This document shows, piece by piece, positions 24,727-32,853 of a stretch of DNA of 64,000 nucleotides (its first letter is position 1; every line of letters begins with the position of its first letter). Origin of the DNA: Ancylobacter novellus (GTDB lineage Bacteria > Pseudomonadota > Alphaproteobacteria > Rhizobiales > Xanthobacteraceae); NCBI GenBank assembly GCA_003241485.1, contig QFQD01000031.1, positions 15,953 to 79,952 of the forward strand. The letters are read 5' to 3'. The position numbers were made by a program, and so were the translations under genes. The notes below the pieces were generated by a model. The model worked only from the letters and a program-made list of their open reading frames with translations. It was not told the origin of the DNA and ran no database searches.

Positions 24727-26145
24727 TCAGAACCGGAAATACAGGAAGGGCGAGTAGGTCGCGGCGGCGACCGACAGGATGCACAGCGTATAGAGCAGCG
24801 CGACCACCACCGTGTCCGAGGTGGCATAGAGCAGCGAGCGCACCTTGGCCGGCATCCGCCCCGCGCCCGGCTGCGGCAGGCCGAACATGGCCAACGGCCA
24901 GCCGATGACCATCACCGCGATGGTGAGCGGCGCCAGCTGCGAGGACAGCTTAACCGACAGCGGCCCGGTGCCATTCAGCCCGACAAGGCTCTCGAACAGG
25001 GTGAGGGCCTCATCGAGGCCATTGGCGCGGAACCACACCCAGCCCGACAGCACCACAAGCAGCACATAGGCATGGCCGATCAGCCGTGGCCCGGCCTTCA
25101 GCGCGGCGCCGAGGCGCGTGCGCTCCAGCACCAGGAACGTGCCGTGATGGATGCCCCAGATGACGAAGGTCCAGCTGGCGCCATGCCACAGGCCGCACAG
25201 CAGGAACACGGTCCACAGGTTCAGCGCGGTGTGCACATGGCCGCGCCGGTTGCCGCCCAGCGGGATGTAGACATAATCGCGGAACCAGCTGGACAGGCTC
25301 ATGTGCCAGCGGCGCCAGAAATCGGTGATCGACAGCGCGCCATAGGGCAGGTCGAAATTGCGCGGGAACTTCAGCCCCATGGCGAGGGCGAGGCCGATCG
25401 CCATGTTGGAATAGCCGCCGAAGTCGAAATAGATCTGCAGCGCGTAGGCGGTGACGCCGAGCCACGCCTCGGCAAGGTTCGGCACCGCCGTCTCGTCGAA
25501 CACCGCCGAGACGATGGGCGCCACCTGGTCGGCGATCAGCACCTTCCAGGACAGGCCGATGACGAAGATGCGCAACCCCGCCGACACGCGGCCGAGCGTG
25601 GTGCGGCGGTTGCGGATGCGGTGCGCGATGGTGGAATAGCGCACGATCGGGCCCGCCACGAGCTGCGGGAACATGGTGATGTAAACCGCGATCTCCTCGA
25701 ATCGCCCGTTCGCGCGGGCTTTCCGCCGGTACACGTCGACGAGGTAGGAGATGGCGTGGAAGGTGAAGAAGGAGATGCCGAGCGGCAGCGCCAGATGCAC
25801 CACGGGCAGGCTCAGCCCCGTCGGCTCCAGCAATATGTTCAGGTTTTCGGCGAGGAAGCCGGCATATTTGAAGGCGATCAGCCCGGCGAGATTGGCGGCC
25901 ACGGCAAGCCCGAGCATGCGCAGGCGCCCGCGCGGCTGCTGCCGGTCGATCAGCAGCGCGAATCCGTAATTGGCGACGATCGACACCGCCAGCACCGCGA
26001 CGTTCGCCAGCCCGCCCCAGGCATAGAAGACCAGCGAAAAGGCGAGCAGGACGAGGTTCTTGGTCCGCACGCCCGGCATGGCGAAATAGCTGATGAGGAA
26101 CGCCGGGAGGAAATAGAACAGGAAGGTGACGGACGAAAAAACCAT
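24727..26145 (-). CDS. AlgI-like MBOAT membrane acyltransferase
   Basis: 472 residues, strongly hydrophobic with roughly ten to twelve helices, opening MVFSSVTFLFYFLPAFLISY as AlgI and DltB relatives often do. The MBOAT signature is intact: WHMSLSSWFRDYVYIPLGGN and GLWHGASWTFVIWG, with the catalytic His in the second. It probably moves acetyl groups from a cytoplasmic donor for use by the AlgJ-like partner downstream. A GTG start 19 codons upstream is possible but gives a hydrophilic lead unlike the family. Confidence 0.9.
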   Translation of the reverse strand: MVFSSVTFLFYFLPAFLISYFAMPGVRTKNLVLLAFSLVFYAWGGLANVAVLAVSIVANYGFALLIDRQQPRGRLRMLGLAVAANLAGLIAFKYAGFLAENLNILLEPTGLSLPVVHLALPLGISFFTFHAISYLVDVYRRKARANGRFEEIAVYITMFPQLVAGPIVRYSTIAHRIRNRRTTLGRVSAGLRIFVIGLSWKVLIADQVAPIVSAVFDETAVPNLAEAWLGVTAYALQIYFDFGGYSNMAIGLALAMGLKFPRNFDLPYGALSITDFWRRWHMSLSSWFRDYVYIPLGGNRRGHVHTALNLWTVFLLCGLWHGASWTFVIWGIHHGTFLVLERTRLGAALKAGPRLIGHAYVLLVVLSGWVWFRANGLDEALTLFESLVGLNGTGPLSVKLSSQLAPLTIAVMVIGWPLAMFGLPQPGAGRMPAKVRSLLYATSDTVVVALLYTLCILSVAAATYSPFLYFRF

Positions 26146-26407
26146 GAAGAACCCGCGGGCAGAGGGCGCGAAGCCGTCGGCAAGAAGCCGGCTTTCTGCC
26201 ACGTTCGGCCATCATTTGAAATGTTCCATCGCATCAGCGGCGATCCCATTGCTGCGAGGGCTGGCGTTTCACGCGCGGCGGTTTGCCGCCATGCGTCCTG
26301 CGCCGGTCCGCCGCGAGCGCCACGCAGCGCCTTCTGCGGCGATGGGCGTTGACAGCCGGCCCCCGCCGATCCCACATCGGGGAACCGGATTCCAGGAACG
26401 AGACATC

Positions 26408-27211
26408 ATGCGTCCAGTCATCGGCGTGATCAGCGACGTCAAGGCCAGTAGCGGCCATGTCGTCCATGGCGTCACCGAGAAGTACATCTACGCGGTCGCG
26501 CGCGGCGCGCAGGCGATGCCGGTGCTGGTACCCGGCACCATCTCGGCGGTGGATGCCGCCATGGCGCCCGAGCGGCTGGTGGTGGAGGAAGTGCTCGACG
26601 CCGTCGACGCGATCTTCCTGCCGGGCAGCCCCTCCAATGTCGGGCCGCAGCATTATGGCGACGTGCCGCACGACCCGCCCCTGCCGGCCGATCCGCATCG
26701 CGACGACATCTCGCTGCCGCTGATCCGCGCGGCGCTGGAGCGCGGCGTGCCACTCTTCGGCGTGTGCCGCGGCTTCCAGGAAATCAATGTCGCGATGGGC
26801 GGCACGCTGTTCCAGAAGCTCTACCAGCAGCCCGGTCGCTTCGACCATCGCGAGGATGCGAGCCTCGACACCGAGGGCCAGTACGCGCCGGCGCACGACG
26901 TGATGCTGGAGCCGGGCGGGCTTCTGGAGAGCCTTGCCGGTGCGCCGCGCTGGCGGGTGAATTCGCTGCACGGGCAGGGCGTCGCCACGCTGGCGCCCGG
27001 CCTCGCGGTCGAGGCACGGGCCGAGGACGGCACCATCGAAGCGTTCCGCGTGCCGGATGCGCCGGGCTTCAACATGGCCATCCAATGGCATCCGGAATGG
27101 CGCTTCTGGGAGGACCGGCTGTCGAGCGGCGTGTTCACTGCCTTCGGCGCGGCGGCGCGCCTGGCGGCCGAGCGCCGTCGCGGTGGCGGCCGGCTCAAGG
27201 CAGTGGGCTAG
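26408..27211 (+). CDS. Class I glutamine amidotransferase, gamma-glutamyl-GABA hydrolase (PuuD-like) family
   Basis: 267 residues. The catalytic Cys is in LFGVCRGFQEINVA and the His in AIQWHPEWRF, and the start MRPVIGVISD is typical of the family. PuuD releases GABA from gamma-glutamyl-GABA in putrescine catabolism, but relatives act on other gamma-glutamyl amides. No other Puu genes are here, so the substrate is open. AGGAAC lies before the ATG. It converges with the GntR gene, stop codons four bases apart. Confidence 0.85.
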   Translation: MRPVIGVISDVKASSGHVVHGVTEKYIYAVARGAQAMPVLVPGTISAVDAAMAPERLVVEEVLDAVDAIFLPGSPSNVGPQHYGDVPHDPPLPADPHRDDISLPLIRAALERGVPLFGVCRGFQEINVAMGGTLFQKLYQQPGRFDHREDASLDTEGQYAPAHDVMLEPGGLLESLAGAPRWRVNSLHGQGVATLAPGLAVEARAEDGTIEAFRVPDAPGFNMAIQWHPEWRFWEDRLSSGVFTAFGAAARLAAERRRGGGRLKAVG

Positions 27212-27214
27212 CGT

Positions 27215-27889
27215 TCAGCCCAGCTGCACCCTGAGATGGCCGATGCCGTCGCGGATGTCGGCCTCGATGGCGCGCCGCAGGCCCGCCTCGTCGCGGGTTT
27301 CCAGCGCCGCCAGCGCTTCGACATGGCGATCGACCGGGTAGTGCGTGTCGAGATCGGCCAGCGCCATGCGCATGAACGGGCCGATCTGCAGCCACACCGA
27401 TTCGATCAGCGGCAGCAGCACGTTCTCCCTGCGTCCGCCATAGAGCGCGGCGTGGAAGGCGAGATTGGTCTCGATCATCGCCTCGGTGTCGTTGGCCTCA
27501 ACGGCCGCGTCCGAGGCGCGGTTGAGGGCGTCGAGCCGGCCGCGAAAGGCGGCATCCGCGAAGGGCAAAGCGCGGGCGGCGGCCTCGCATTCCAGCAGGG
27601 TGCGGACTGTCACCAGCTCGTCGAAGCGCCGCGCCGTCATTTCCGGCACGCGTACGCGGCGATTGTCGAGCAGCACCAGCGCGCGCTCAGCCACCAGCCG
27701 GCGCAGCGCCTCGCGCACCGGCATGGCGGAGACGCCCAGCGCCTCGGCGAGGCCGCGTATGGTGACGGCCTGACCGGGCGGGAAGCGCCCGCTCATCACC
27801 GAACGCCGCAGCTGGCGGAAAACCCATTGCTGCACGGTCTCCCCATGCAGGCGCGGTTCGGTGACGAGCTGGAGCGGGGAAGAGTCCAT
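27215..27889 (-). CDS. GntR-family regulator, FCD subfamily
   Basis: 224 residues. The winged helix is near the start (VTIRGLAEALGVSAMPVREA, then LRRLVAERALVLLDNRRVRV), followed by an all-helical FCD ligand domain containing NLAFHAALY and a DRHVEALAALETRD region that usually supplies metal-binding residues. Ligands of this subfamily are often small organic acids. I use the ATG of MDSSPLQLV; a GTG 16 codons upstream is possible and would include one tandem-repeat unit in the gene. It could control itself or the neighbouring amidotransferase. Confidence 0.87.
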   Translation of the reverse strand: MDSSPLQLVTEPRLHGETVQQWVFRQLRRSVMSGRFPPGQAVTIRGLAEALGVSAMPVREALRRLVAERALVLLDNRRVRVPEMTARRFDELVTVRTLLECEAAARALPFADAAFRGRLDALNRASDAAVEANDTEAMIETNLAFHAALYGGRRENVLLPLIESVWLQIGPFMRMALADLDTHYPVDRHVEALAALETRDEAGLRRAIEADIRDGIGHLRVQLG

Positions 27890-27922
27890 GCGTTTCGATT
27901 CGTTGTGCGATGGCGTGAGCGG

Positions 27923-27949
27923 GGATGACGTGAGCACGGATGACGTGAG
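27923..27949. repeat. Tandem 12-bp repeat upstream of the GntR gene
   Basis: GGATGACGTGAG occurs twice with a period of 15 bases, and part of a third unit (GCGTGAGCG) precedes it. It lies between the divergent GntR and Trm112-like genes, so it may be an operator array for one of them. Confidence 0.45.
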
Positions 27950-28030
27950 ACTGTCAGCTCACTGCGCTATATAGCCCAAATCGCCGGGGATCATCCCTGC
28001 CTCGGCGCGAGAAGGAGTTGGTGATCCGCC

Positions 28031-28255
28031 ATGGCCGACAAGACCCCGCACGCCGCCCGTTCCGGCTATGAGCTCGATCCGAAGCTGCTGGAGATCCTGG
28101 TCTGCCCGGTGACCAAGGGCCCGCTGGACTATGACCGCGGTGCGCGCGAACTGGTCTCCCGTGCGGCACGCCTTGCCTATCCCATCCGCGACGGCATCCC
28201 GATCATGCTGGCGGATGAGGCGCGCCAGCTGACCGAGGACGAGATCCGGCGCTGA
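28031..28255 (+). CDS. Trm112-family small protein (YcaR-like)
   Basis: 74 residues. The core LDPKLLEILVCPVTKGPLDY, then LAYPIRDGIPIML, is the bacterial Trm112-like (UPF0434) signature. Only one of the zinc-binding cysteines of eukaryotic Trm112 remains, as is normal for many alphaproteobacterial members. In eukaryotes the family activates methyltransferases; the bacterial role is not settled. It converges with the UbiH-type gene. Confidence 0.92.
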   Translation: MADKTPHAARSGYELDPKLLEILVCPVTKGPLDYDRGARELVSRAARLAYPIRDGIPIMLADEARQLTEDEIRR

Positions 28256-28269
28256 ACCTGGCGCCGTCT

Positions 28270-29502
28270 CTACAGTGCCTCGCCGCGCAGCAGCCGCGGG
28301 GCCGCCCCGGCAATGCCGGCGGCGTCGCGGATGAAGAACGATTTGAGCCGCGGCAGCCGCTCCACCAGCCCGAGCCCGACATCGCGCACCAGCCGCGCCA
28401 CATCGGCGCGCACGCCGAACAGACGGTTCAGCCCGTCGGTCGCCGCGCCCATGGTCAGCGTGTCGAAGCGGCGCCAGCGCTGGTAGCGCTCCAGAACGTC
28501 CGGCCCGCCAATGTCGAGACCGAGCCGGGCGGCGTCGGTCACCGCCTCGGCCAGCGCCGCGACATCGCGCAGGCCCATATTTATGCCCTGCCCGGCAATG
28601 GGGTGGATGGTGTGGGCGGCATCCCCGACGAGGGCGAACCGGTCGGCCACGAAGGCGCGCGCCATCTGGAAGCCGAGCGGGAAGGCCCTGGGCTCATCGA
28701 GAATCTCGATCGCGCCGAATTCCAGCCCGAAGCGGCGCTCCAGTTCGTCCTGCAGCAGAAGGCGCGGCAGCTTCAGCAGGGCGGCAGCGCGATGGGTGGA
28801 TTCGGTCCACACCACGCAGGAACGGTTGCCGGTCAGCGGCAGCATTGCAAAGGGGCCGCTCGGCAGGAAATGCTCGATCGCCTTGCCCTCATGCGGGCGT
28901 TCATGGCCGACGGTGAGCATGATGGCGGACTGGTGATAGGGCCAGCCGACCACGCCGATGCCGGCGAGCGCACGCAGTTTGGAGCGACCACCGTCGCAGG
29001 CGCACAGCAGTCGGGTGGCGATCTCGCTGCCATCGCTCAGGCTGAGCGTCGTCGCGGCGGGACCGGCCACAAAGCCGACGATGCCGGCCGGCAGCAGCGC
29101 GATGCCGCGTGCGCGGGCGAGGTCGGTCATCGCGTCCTGCAGCGCCGCGTTCGGCACCATATGGGCGAAGGGCTCGCCGGGCGCGACCTCGCCATCGAAG
29201 GAGAGGAACACCGGGCGCGCGGCATCGCCGAGCTTGGAATCGGTGATTTCCATGGCGAGCATGGGCTGCGCCTCATGCGCCACGCGTTCCCACACGCCGA
29301 GCGACTCGAACAGCCGGCGCCCGCCGGCGGCGAAGGCGGAAGCGCGGGTGTCGGTGCTGCGGACGTCCGATGCGGCATAGGCCGGGTCGGCGATGGCGAT
29401 GCGCGCGCCCTCGCCAAGACCCTGGCGCAGGGCCAGCGCGAGCGGCAGGCCGGCGAGGCCGCCGCCAGCGACCACGACGTCATAAGGCGCGCTTGTCGGC
29501 AT
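28270..29502 (-). CDS. UbiH/UbiF/VisC-family FAD-dependent hydroxylase
   Basis: 410 residues. A Rossmann FAD motif opens the protein (VVVAGGGLAGLPLALAL), and the ubiquinone-hydroxylase signature DAAHTIHPIAGQGINMGLRD lies at about two thirds. These flavin monooxygenases hydroxylate the ubiquinone ring. Which ring position is modified cannot be told from sequence. The ATG chosen is the one directly before the FAD motif, with AAAGGG upstream; a longer frame adds 24 unlikely residues. Confidence 0.9.
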   Translation of the reverse strand: MPTSAPYDVVVAGGGLAGLPLALALRQGLGEGARIAIADPAYAASDVRSTDTRASAFAAGGRRLFESLGVWERVAHEAQPMLAMEITDSKLGDAARPVFLSFDGEVAPGEPFAHMVPNAALQDAMTDLARARGIALLPAGIVGFVAGPAATTLSLSDGSEIATRLLCACDGGRSKLRALAGIGVVGWPYHQSAIMLTVGHERPHEGKAIEHFLPSGPFAMLPLTGNRSCVVWTESTHRAAALLKLPRLLLQDELERRFGLEFGAIEILDEPRAFPLGFQMARAFVADRFALVGDAAHTIHPIAGQGINMGLRDVAALAEAVTDAARLGLDIGGPDVLERYQRWRRFDTLTMGAATDGLNRLFGVRADVARLVRDVGLGLVERLPRLKSFFIRDAAGIAGAAPRLLRGEAL

Positions 29503-29647
29503 GGCGTGACCCTTTCTCACCGGCGCCCCGTTTTGGCGCCACATCTGCTCGGCGGATTGTGCGGGGGCTATCATATGCCTTAGCTACGGGCGGGGGACAA
29601 TGAGCGCGCGCACGGCTGCCCTGCGCGCACCGGGGAGCGGGAACAGC

Positions 29648-30508
29648 ATGTCGACCGTGGCCGAACTCGTGGATCTGCTGGATCTGGAGACGCTGGAAGA
29701 CAACGTTTTCCGCGGCCGGAACCCACCCGAATCATGGCCTTTCCGCACGCGTGTCTTCGGCGGGCAGGTGCTGGCGCAGGCGCTGGTGGCGGCGCAGCGC
29801 ACCGTCGACATCGCCGCCCATTCCATGCACGCCTATTTCCTGCTGGCGGGCGACCCGAGCGTGCCGATCCTCTACGAGGTTGAGCGGGTGCGCGACGGGC
29901 GCAGCTTCGCCACGCGGCGCACCGTCGCCATTCAGCATGGCCGGCCGATCTTCATCATGTCGGTGTCGTTCCATCGCGAGGAGCCCGGCCTCGACCATCA
30001 GCTCGCTCTGGACGTCGAGGTGCCCGGGCCCGAGGATGTGCCCGGAGCCACGGAGCTCGCGGCCGATGTGCTCGCCGCGCTGCCCGCGCCGGTGCGCGAC
30101 TATTGGCTGCGCCCGCGCCCGATCGAGCTGAAGCCGATCGGCCTAGGCGAGCGCCACGCCGTGCCCCGCCGCATGGTGTGGTTCCGCGCGGCGAGCGCAC
30201 TGGCCGGCGCGCCGGAGCTGCACCGCGCCGTGCTCGCCTATGCCACCGACATGACGCTGCTGGAGGCGACCACGGTGGTGCACGGCACAAGCGTGCTCGG
30301 CAGCCGCATCCAGGCGGCGAGCCTCGACCATGCGTTGTGGCTGCACCGCCCGTTCCGCGCCGACGACTGGCTGCTCTATGTTCAGGACAGCCCCAGCGCC
30401 TCCGGCGCGCGCGGCTTGGCCCGCGGGCTGATCTATGACCGCCAGCGGCGGCTCATCGCCTCGGTGGCGCAGGAGGGGTTGATCCGCCCCGTGGCCGAGC
30501 CCGTCTGA
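29648..30508 (+). CDS. tesB: Acyl-CoA thioesterase II
   Basis: 286 residues with a double hot-dog fold. The first half holds RTRVFGGQVLAQALVAAQRT and RDGRSFATRRTVAIQ. The second half holds YATDMTLLEA, with the catalytic Asp, and the last third has DDWLLYVQDSPSASGARGLA. TesB hydrolyses medium- and long-chain acyl-CoAs to free acids and CoA. The start at MSTVAELVDLL fits the family; a longer frame adds 16 residues. Confidence 0.92.
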   Translation: MSTVAELVDLLDLETLEDNVFRGRNPPESWPFRTRVFGGQVLAQALVAAQRTVDIAAHSMHAYFLLAGDPSVPILYEVERVRDGRSFATRRTVAIQHGRPIFIMSVSFHREEPGLDHQLALDVEVPGPEDVPGATELAADVLAALPAPVRDYWLRPRPIELKPIGLGERHAVPRRMVWFRAASALAGAPELHRAVLAYATDMTLLEATTVVHGTSVLGSRIQAASLDHALWLHRPFRADDWLLYVQDSPSASGARGLARGLIYDRQRRLIASVAQEGLIRPVAEPV

Positions 30509-30515
30509 GGCATAT

Positions 30516-30551
30516 GCCTAAAAATTAGTCGACAGATGACAGATTTTAGGC
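30516..30551. repeat. Inverted repeat after tesB
   Basis: GCCTAAAA and TTTTAGGC form 8-bp arms around a 20-base loop, and the left arm overlaps a perfect palindrome AGGCATATGCCT that starts at the last base of the tesB stop codon. There is no U-run, so terminator function is doubtful. Confidence 0.4.
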
Positions 30552-30693
30552 GGGCCGTAAGGTTGCCATAGTGTGCCGATCAAGAATTGTGCAGGCGGCG
30601 TAACGCTTCTGTGAGCGTTTTAGCGCCGGGCCTTGCCCCGCTCCCGCCGGAAAAACGGCTTCGCCCGGTCAGGAATCGTTTTTCCATAAGGGT

Positions 30694-30709
30694 TGGCACG
30701 CGAATTGAT
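30694..30709 (+). promoter_or_regulatory. Sigma-54-like promoter of glnK-amtB
   Basis: TGGCACGCGAATTGAT matches TGGCACG-N4-TTGCW except that the -12 GC reads GA. The transcript would start about 110 bases before the glnK ATG. NtrC-dependent sigma-54 promoters are the rule for glnK-amtB operons, which supports the call despite the mismatch. Confidence 0.6.
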
Positions 30710-30820
30710 TCCTTCCGCCCGGCTTGACCGAAGGGTTTACGAAAATCCGCCTGGCCGAGTCCGACATGAAACGCCCAAGGCCCGCTGTGCGGGGTCTGGG
30801 GCCAAGCGGGGACAGGAACC

Positions 30821-31159
30821 ATGAAGATCGTCATGGCTATCATCAAGCCTTTCAAGCTTGAGGAAGTCCGGGATGCGCTCACCGGCATCGGTGTGCACGG
30901 ACTGACCGTCACGGAGGTCAAGGGCTATGGTCGCCAGAAGGGCCATACCGAGATCTATCGCGGCGCCGAATATGCGGTGAGCTTCCTGCCGAAGCTCAAG
31001 ATCGAGGTCGCCGTCGCCTCCGATCAGGTGACCAAGGTCATCGACGCCATCACGACCTCCGCGAAGACCGGCCAGATCGGCGACGGCAAGATCTTTGTCT
31101 ACGCGATCGACCAGGCGGTGCGCATCCGCACCGGCGAAACCGACGCCGACGCGCTCTGA
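30821..31159 (+). CDS. glnK: Nitrogen regulatory protein PII (GlnK)
   Basis: 112 residues, the exact PII length. The T-loop contains GHTEIYRGAEYAV with Y51, the residue uridylylated in response to nitrogen status. The B-loop is TGQIGDGKIFV and the C-terminal RIRTGE element is kept. It binds ATP, ADP and 2-oxoglutarate and docks on AmtB to close it when nitrogen is plentiful. It is called glnK rather than glnB because amtB follows 51 bases later. Confidence 0.97.
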   Translation: MKIVMAIIKPFKLEEVRDALTGIGVHGLTVTEVKGYGRQKGHTEIYRGAEYAVSFLPKLKIEVAVASDQVTKVIDAITTSAKTGQIGDGKIFVYAIDQAVRIRTGETDADAL

Positions 31160-31210
31160 GCCAGCGCCCTCGATCCCGATATTTTCCGATTGCGACGGAG
31201 CATTGAACCC

Positions 31211-32575
31211 ATGACGATCAAGAAGTGGATACGCGCGGGGCTTCCCGTGCTGGCGACGACGGCGCTGGTAGCGGCCGCCGCATTCGCCCAGGACGCGCCG
31301 CAGACCGGCGCCGTGGCCACCGCCGAGGCCGCCGCCGAAGCAGTGACCGTGGACAAGGGTGACATCACCTGGATGATGATCTCGTCCATCCTGGTGCTGT
31401 TCATGACCGTGCCCGGCCTGGCGCTGTTCTATGGCGGCCTCGTGCGCGCCAAGAACATGCTCTCGGTGCTGATGCAGGTCACCGTCATCGCCGCCGTGAT
31501 GATGCTGCTGTGGGTGTTCTACGGCTACTCGCTCGCCTTCACCGCGGGTAACGCCTTCATCGGCGGCTTCGAGAAGGCCTTCCTCGCCGGCGTCGGCACG
31601 GACAGCCTGGCTGATACCTTCTCGAAGGGCGTGAAGATCCCCGAATACATCTTCATCGTCTTCCAGATGACCTTCTCGGCCATCACCCCGGCCCTCATCA
31701 TCGGCGCCTTCGCCGAGCGCATGAAGTTCTCGGCCATCGTGCTGTTCTCGATCCTGTGGGTGACCTTCATCTACTACCCGATCGCGCACATGGTGTGGTT
31801 CTCGGAAGGCCTGCTGTTCGCCCTCGGCGCGCTCGACTTCGCCGGCGGCACCGTCGTGCACATCAATGCCGGTATTGCGGGCCTCGTGGGCTGCATCATC
31901 ATCGGCAAGCGCACGGGTTACGGCAAGGAACTGATGCCTCCCCACTCGCTGCCCTTCGCCATGGTCGGCGCCAGCGTCCTGTGGGTCGGCTGGTTCGGCT
32001 TCAACGCCGGCTCCAACCTCGAAGCCAATGCCGGCACCACGCTCGCCGTCATCAACACCTTCGTCGCCACCGCCGGCGCGATTGTTGGCTGGTCGCTCAT
32101 CGAGTGGCTCGCCAAGGGCAAGCCGTCCATGCTGGGCGCCATCTCGGGCATGGTCGCGGGTCTCGTCGCCATCACCCCGGCGGCCGGCCTGTCGGGCCCG
32201 CTCGGCGCGATCGTGCTCGGCTTCGTCGCCTCGATCATCTGCTTCTTCTTCTGCACCACCGTGAAGAACGCGCTCGGCTATGACGACAGCCTTGACGTGT
32301 TCGGCGTCCACGGCGTTGGCGGCATCGTCGGCGCCATCGGCACCGGCGTCGTCGTGGCTCCGGCCCTCGGCGGTCCCGGCATTGCCGACTTCGAGATGGG
32401 CCACCAGGTGTGGGTGCAGATCCAGGCCGTGCTGCTCACCCTCGTGTGGGGCGGCGTCGGTTCGGCGATCCTGTACTACATCGTCAACATCATCGTCGGC
32501 CTGCGCCCGTCGGTGGAGAAGGAGCGCGAGGGTCTCGACATCGTCGAGCACGGCGAGCGCGCCTATCACAGCTGA
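31211..32575 (+). CDS. amtB: Ammonium transporter AmtB
   Basis: 454 residues with a signal-like N-terminal segment, an extra 25-residue lead (EAAAEAVTVDKGD), then eleven membrane helices. The twin pore histidines are in VVHINAGIAG (about residue 216) and FGVHGVGGIVG (about 366), spaced 150 residues apart as in E. coli AmtB. It conducts ammonium or ammonia under nitrogen limitation. The ATG is preceded by GGAG. It forms an operon with glnK and ends at an intrinsic terminator. Confidence 0.97.
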   Translation: MTIKKWIRAGLPVLATTALVAAAAFAQDAPQTGAVATAEAAAEAVTVDKGDITWMMISSILVLFMTVPGLALFYGGLVRAKNMLSVLMQVTVIAAVMMLLWVFYGYSLAFTAGNAFIGGFEKAFLAGVGTDSLADTFSKGVKIPEYIFIVFQMTFSAITPALIIGAFAERMKFSAIVLFSILWVTFIYYPIAHMVWFSEGLLFALGALDFAGGTVVHINAGIAGLVGCIIIGKRTGYGKELMPPHSLPFAMVGASVLWVGWFGFNAGSNLEANAGTTLAVINTFVATAGAIVGWSLIEWLAKGKPSMLGAISGMVAGLVAITPAAGLSGPLGAIVLGFVASIICFFFCTTVKNALGYDDSLDVFGVHGVGGIVGAIGTGVVVAPALGGPGIADFEMGHQVWVQIQAVLLTLVWGGVGSAILYYIVNIIVGLRPSVEKEREGLDIVEHGERAYHS

Positions 32576-32654
32576 TCGATCATCGACCGGCGCGGCGGGG
32601 CGTCTGCTCTCCGCGCCGGTCTCGCCTTCCCGCAGCCTCCCGCTGCCTTCTCGG

Positions 32655-32686
32655 ACCCCGGCCTTGTGCCGGGGTTCTTTTGTTTT
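32655..32686 (+). terminator. Rho-independent terminator after amtB
   Basis: The 8-bp stem ACCCCGGC / GCCGGGGT has loop CTTGT and is followed by TCTTTTGTTTT. It lies about 80 bases after the amtB stop codon. Confidence 0.9.
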
Positions 32687-32853
32687 GGGGCGCCGTCCGG
32701 CGGCCGGGATGCGCCGATCGGAGCCGCCTTTTCCCTGCCATGGTTAAGGCCGCCTTTACCGCAGGCCTCCTAGAGTTAAGGCGAGGGCTGCATTCCGTGG
32801 CCTGCGGCGAGACGTTTCCCGTGCCTGAAAGCGCTCTGACGAACGAGATCCGT

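Larger units (their letters stand above)
30509..30820. other. tesB-glnK intergenic region
   Basis: This gene-free region carries an inverted repeat just after tesB and a sigma-54-like promoter, both annotated. Around 30577-30593 lies CGATCAAGAATTGTGCA, in which only the right half resembles an NtrC site (TGTGCA for GGTGCA), about 135 bases upstream of the predicted start. No clean NtrC dyad is seen. Confidence 0.5.
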
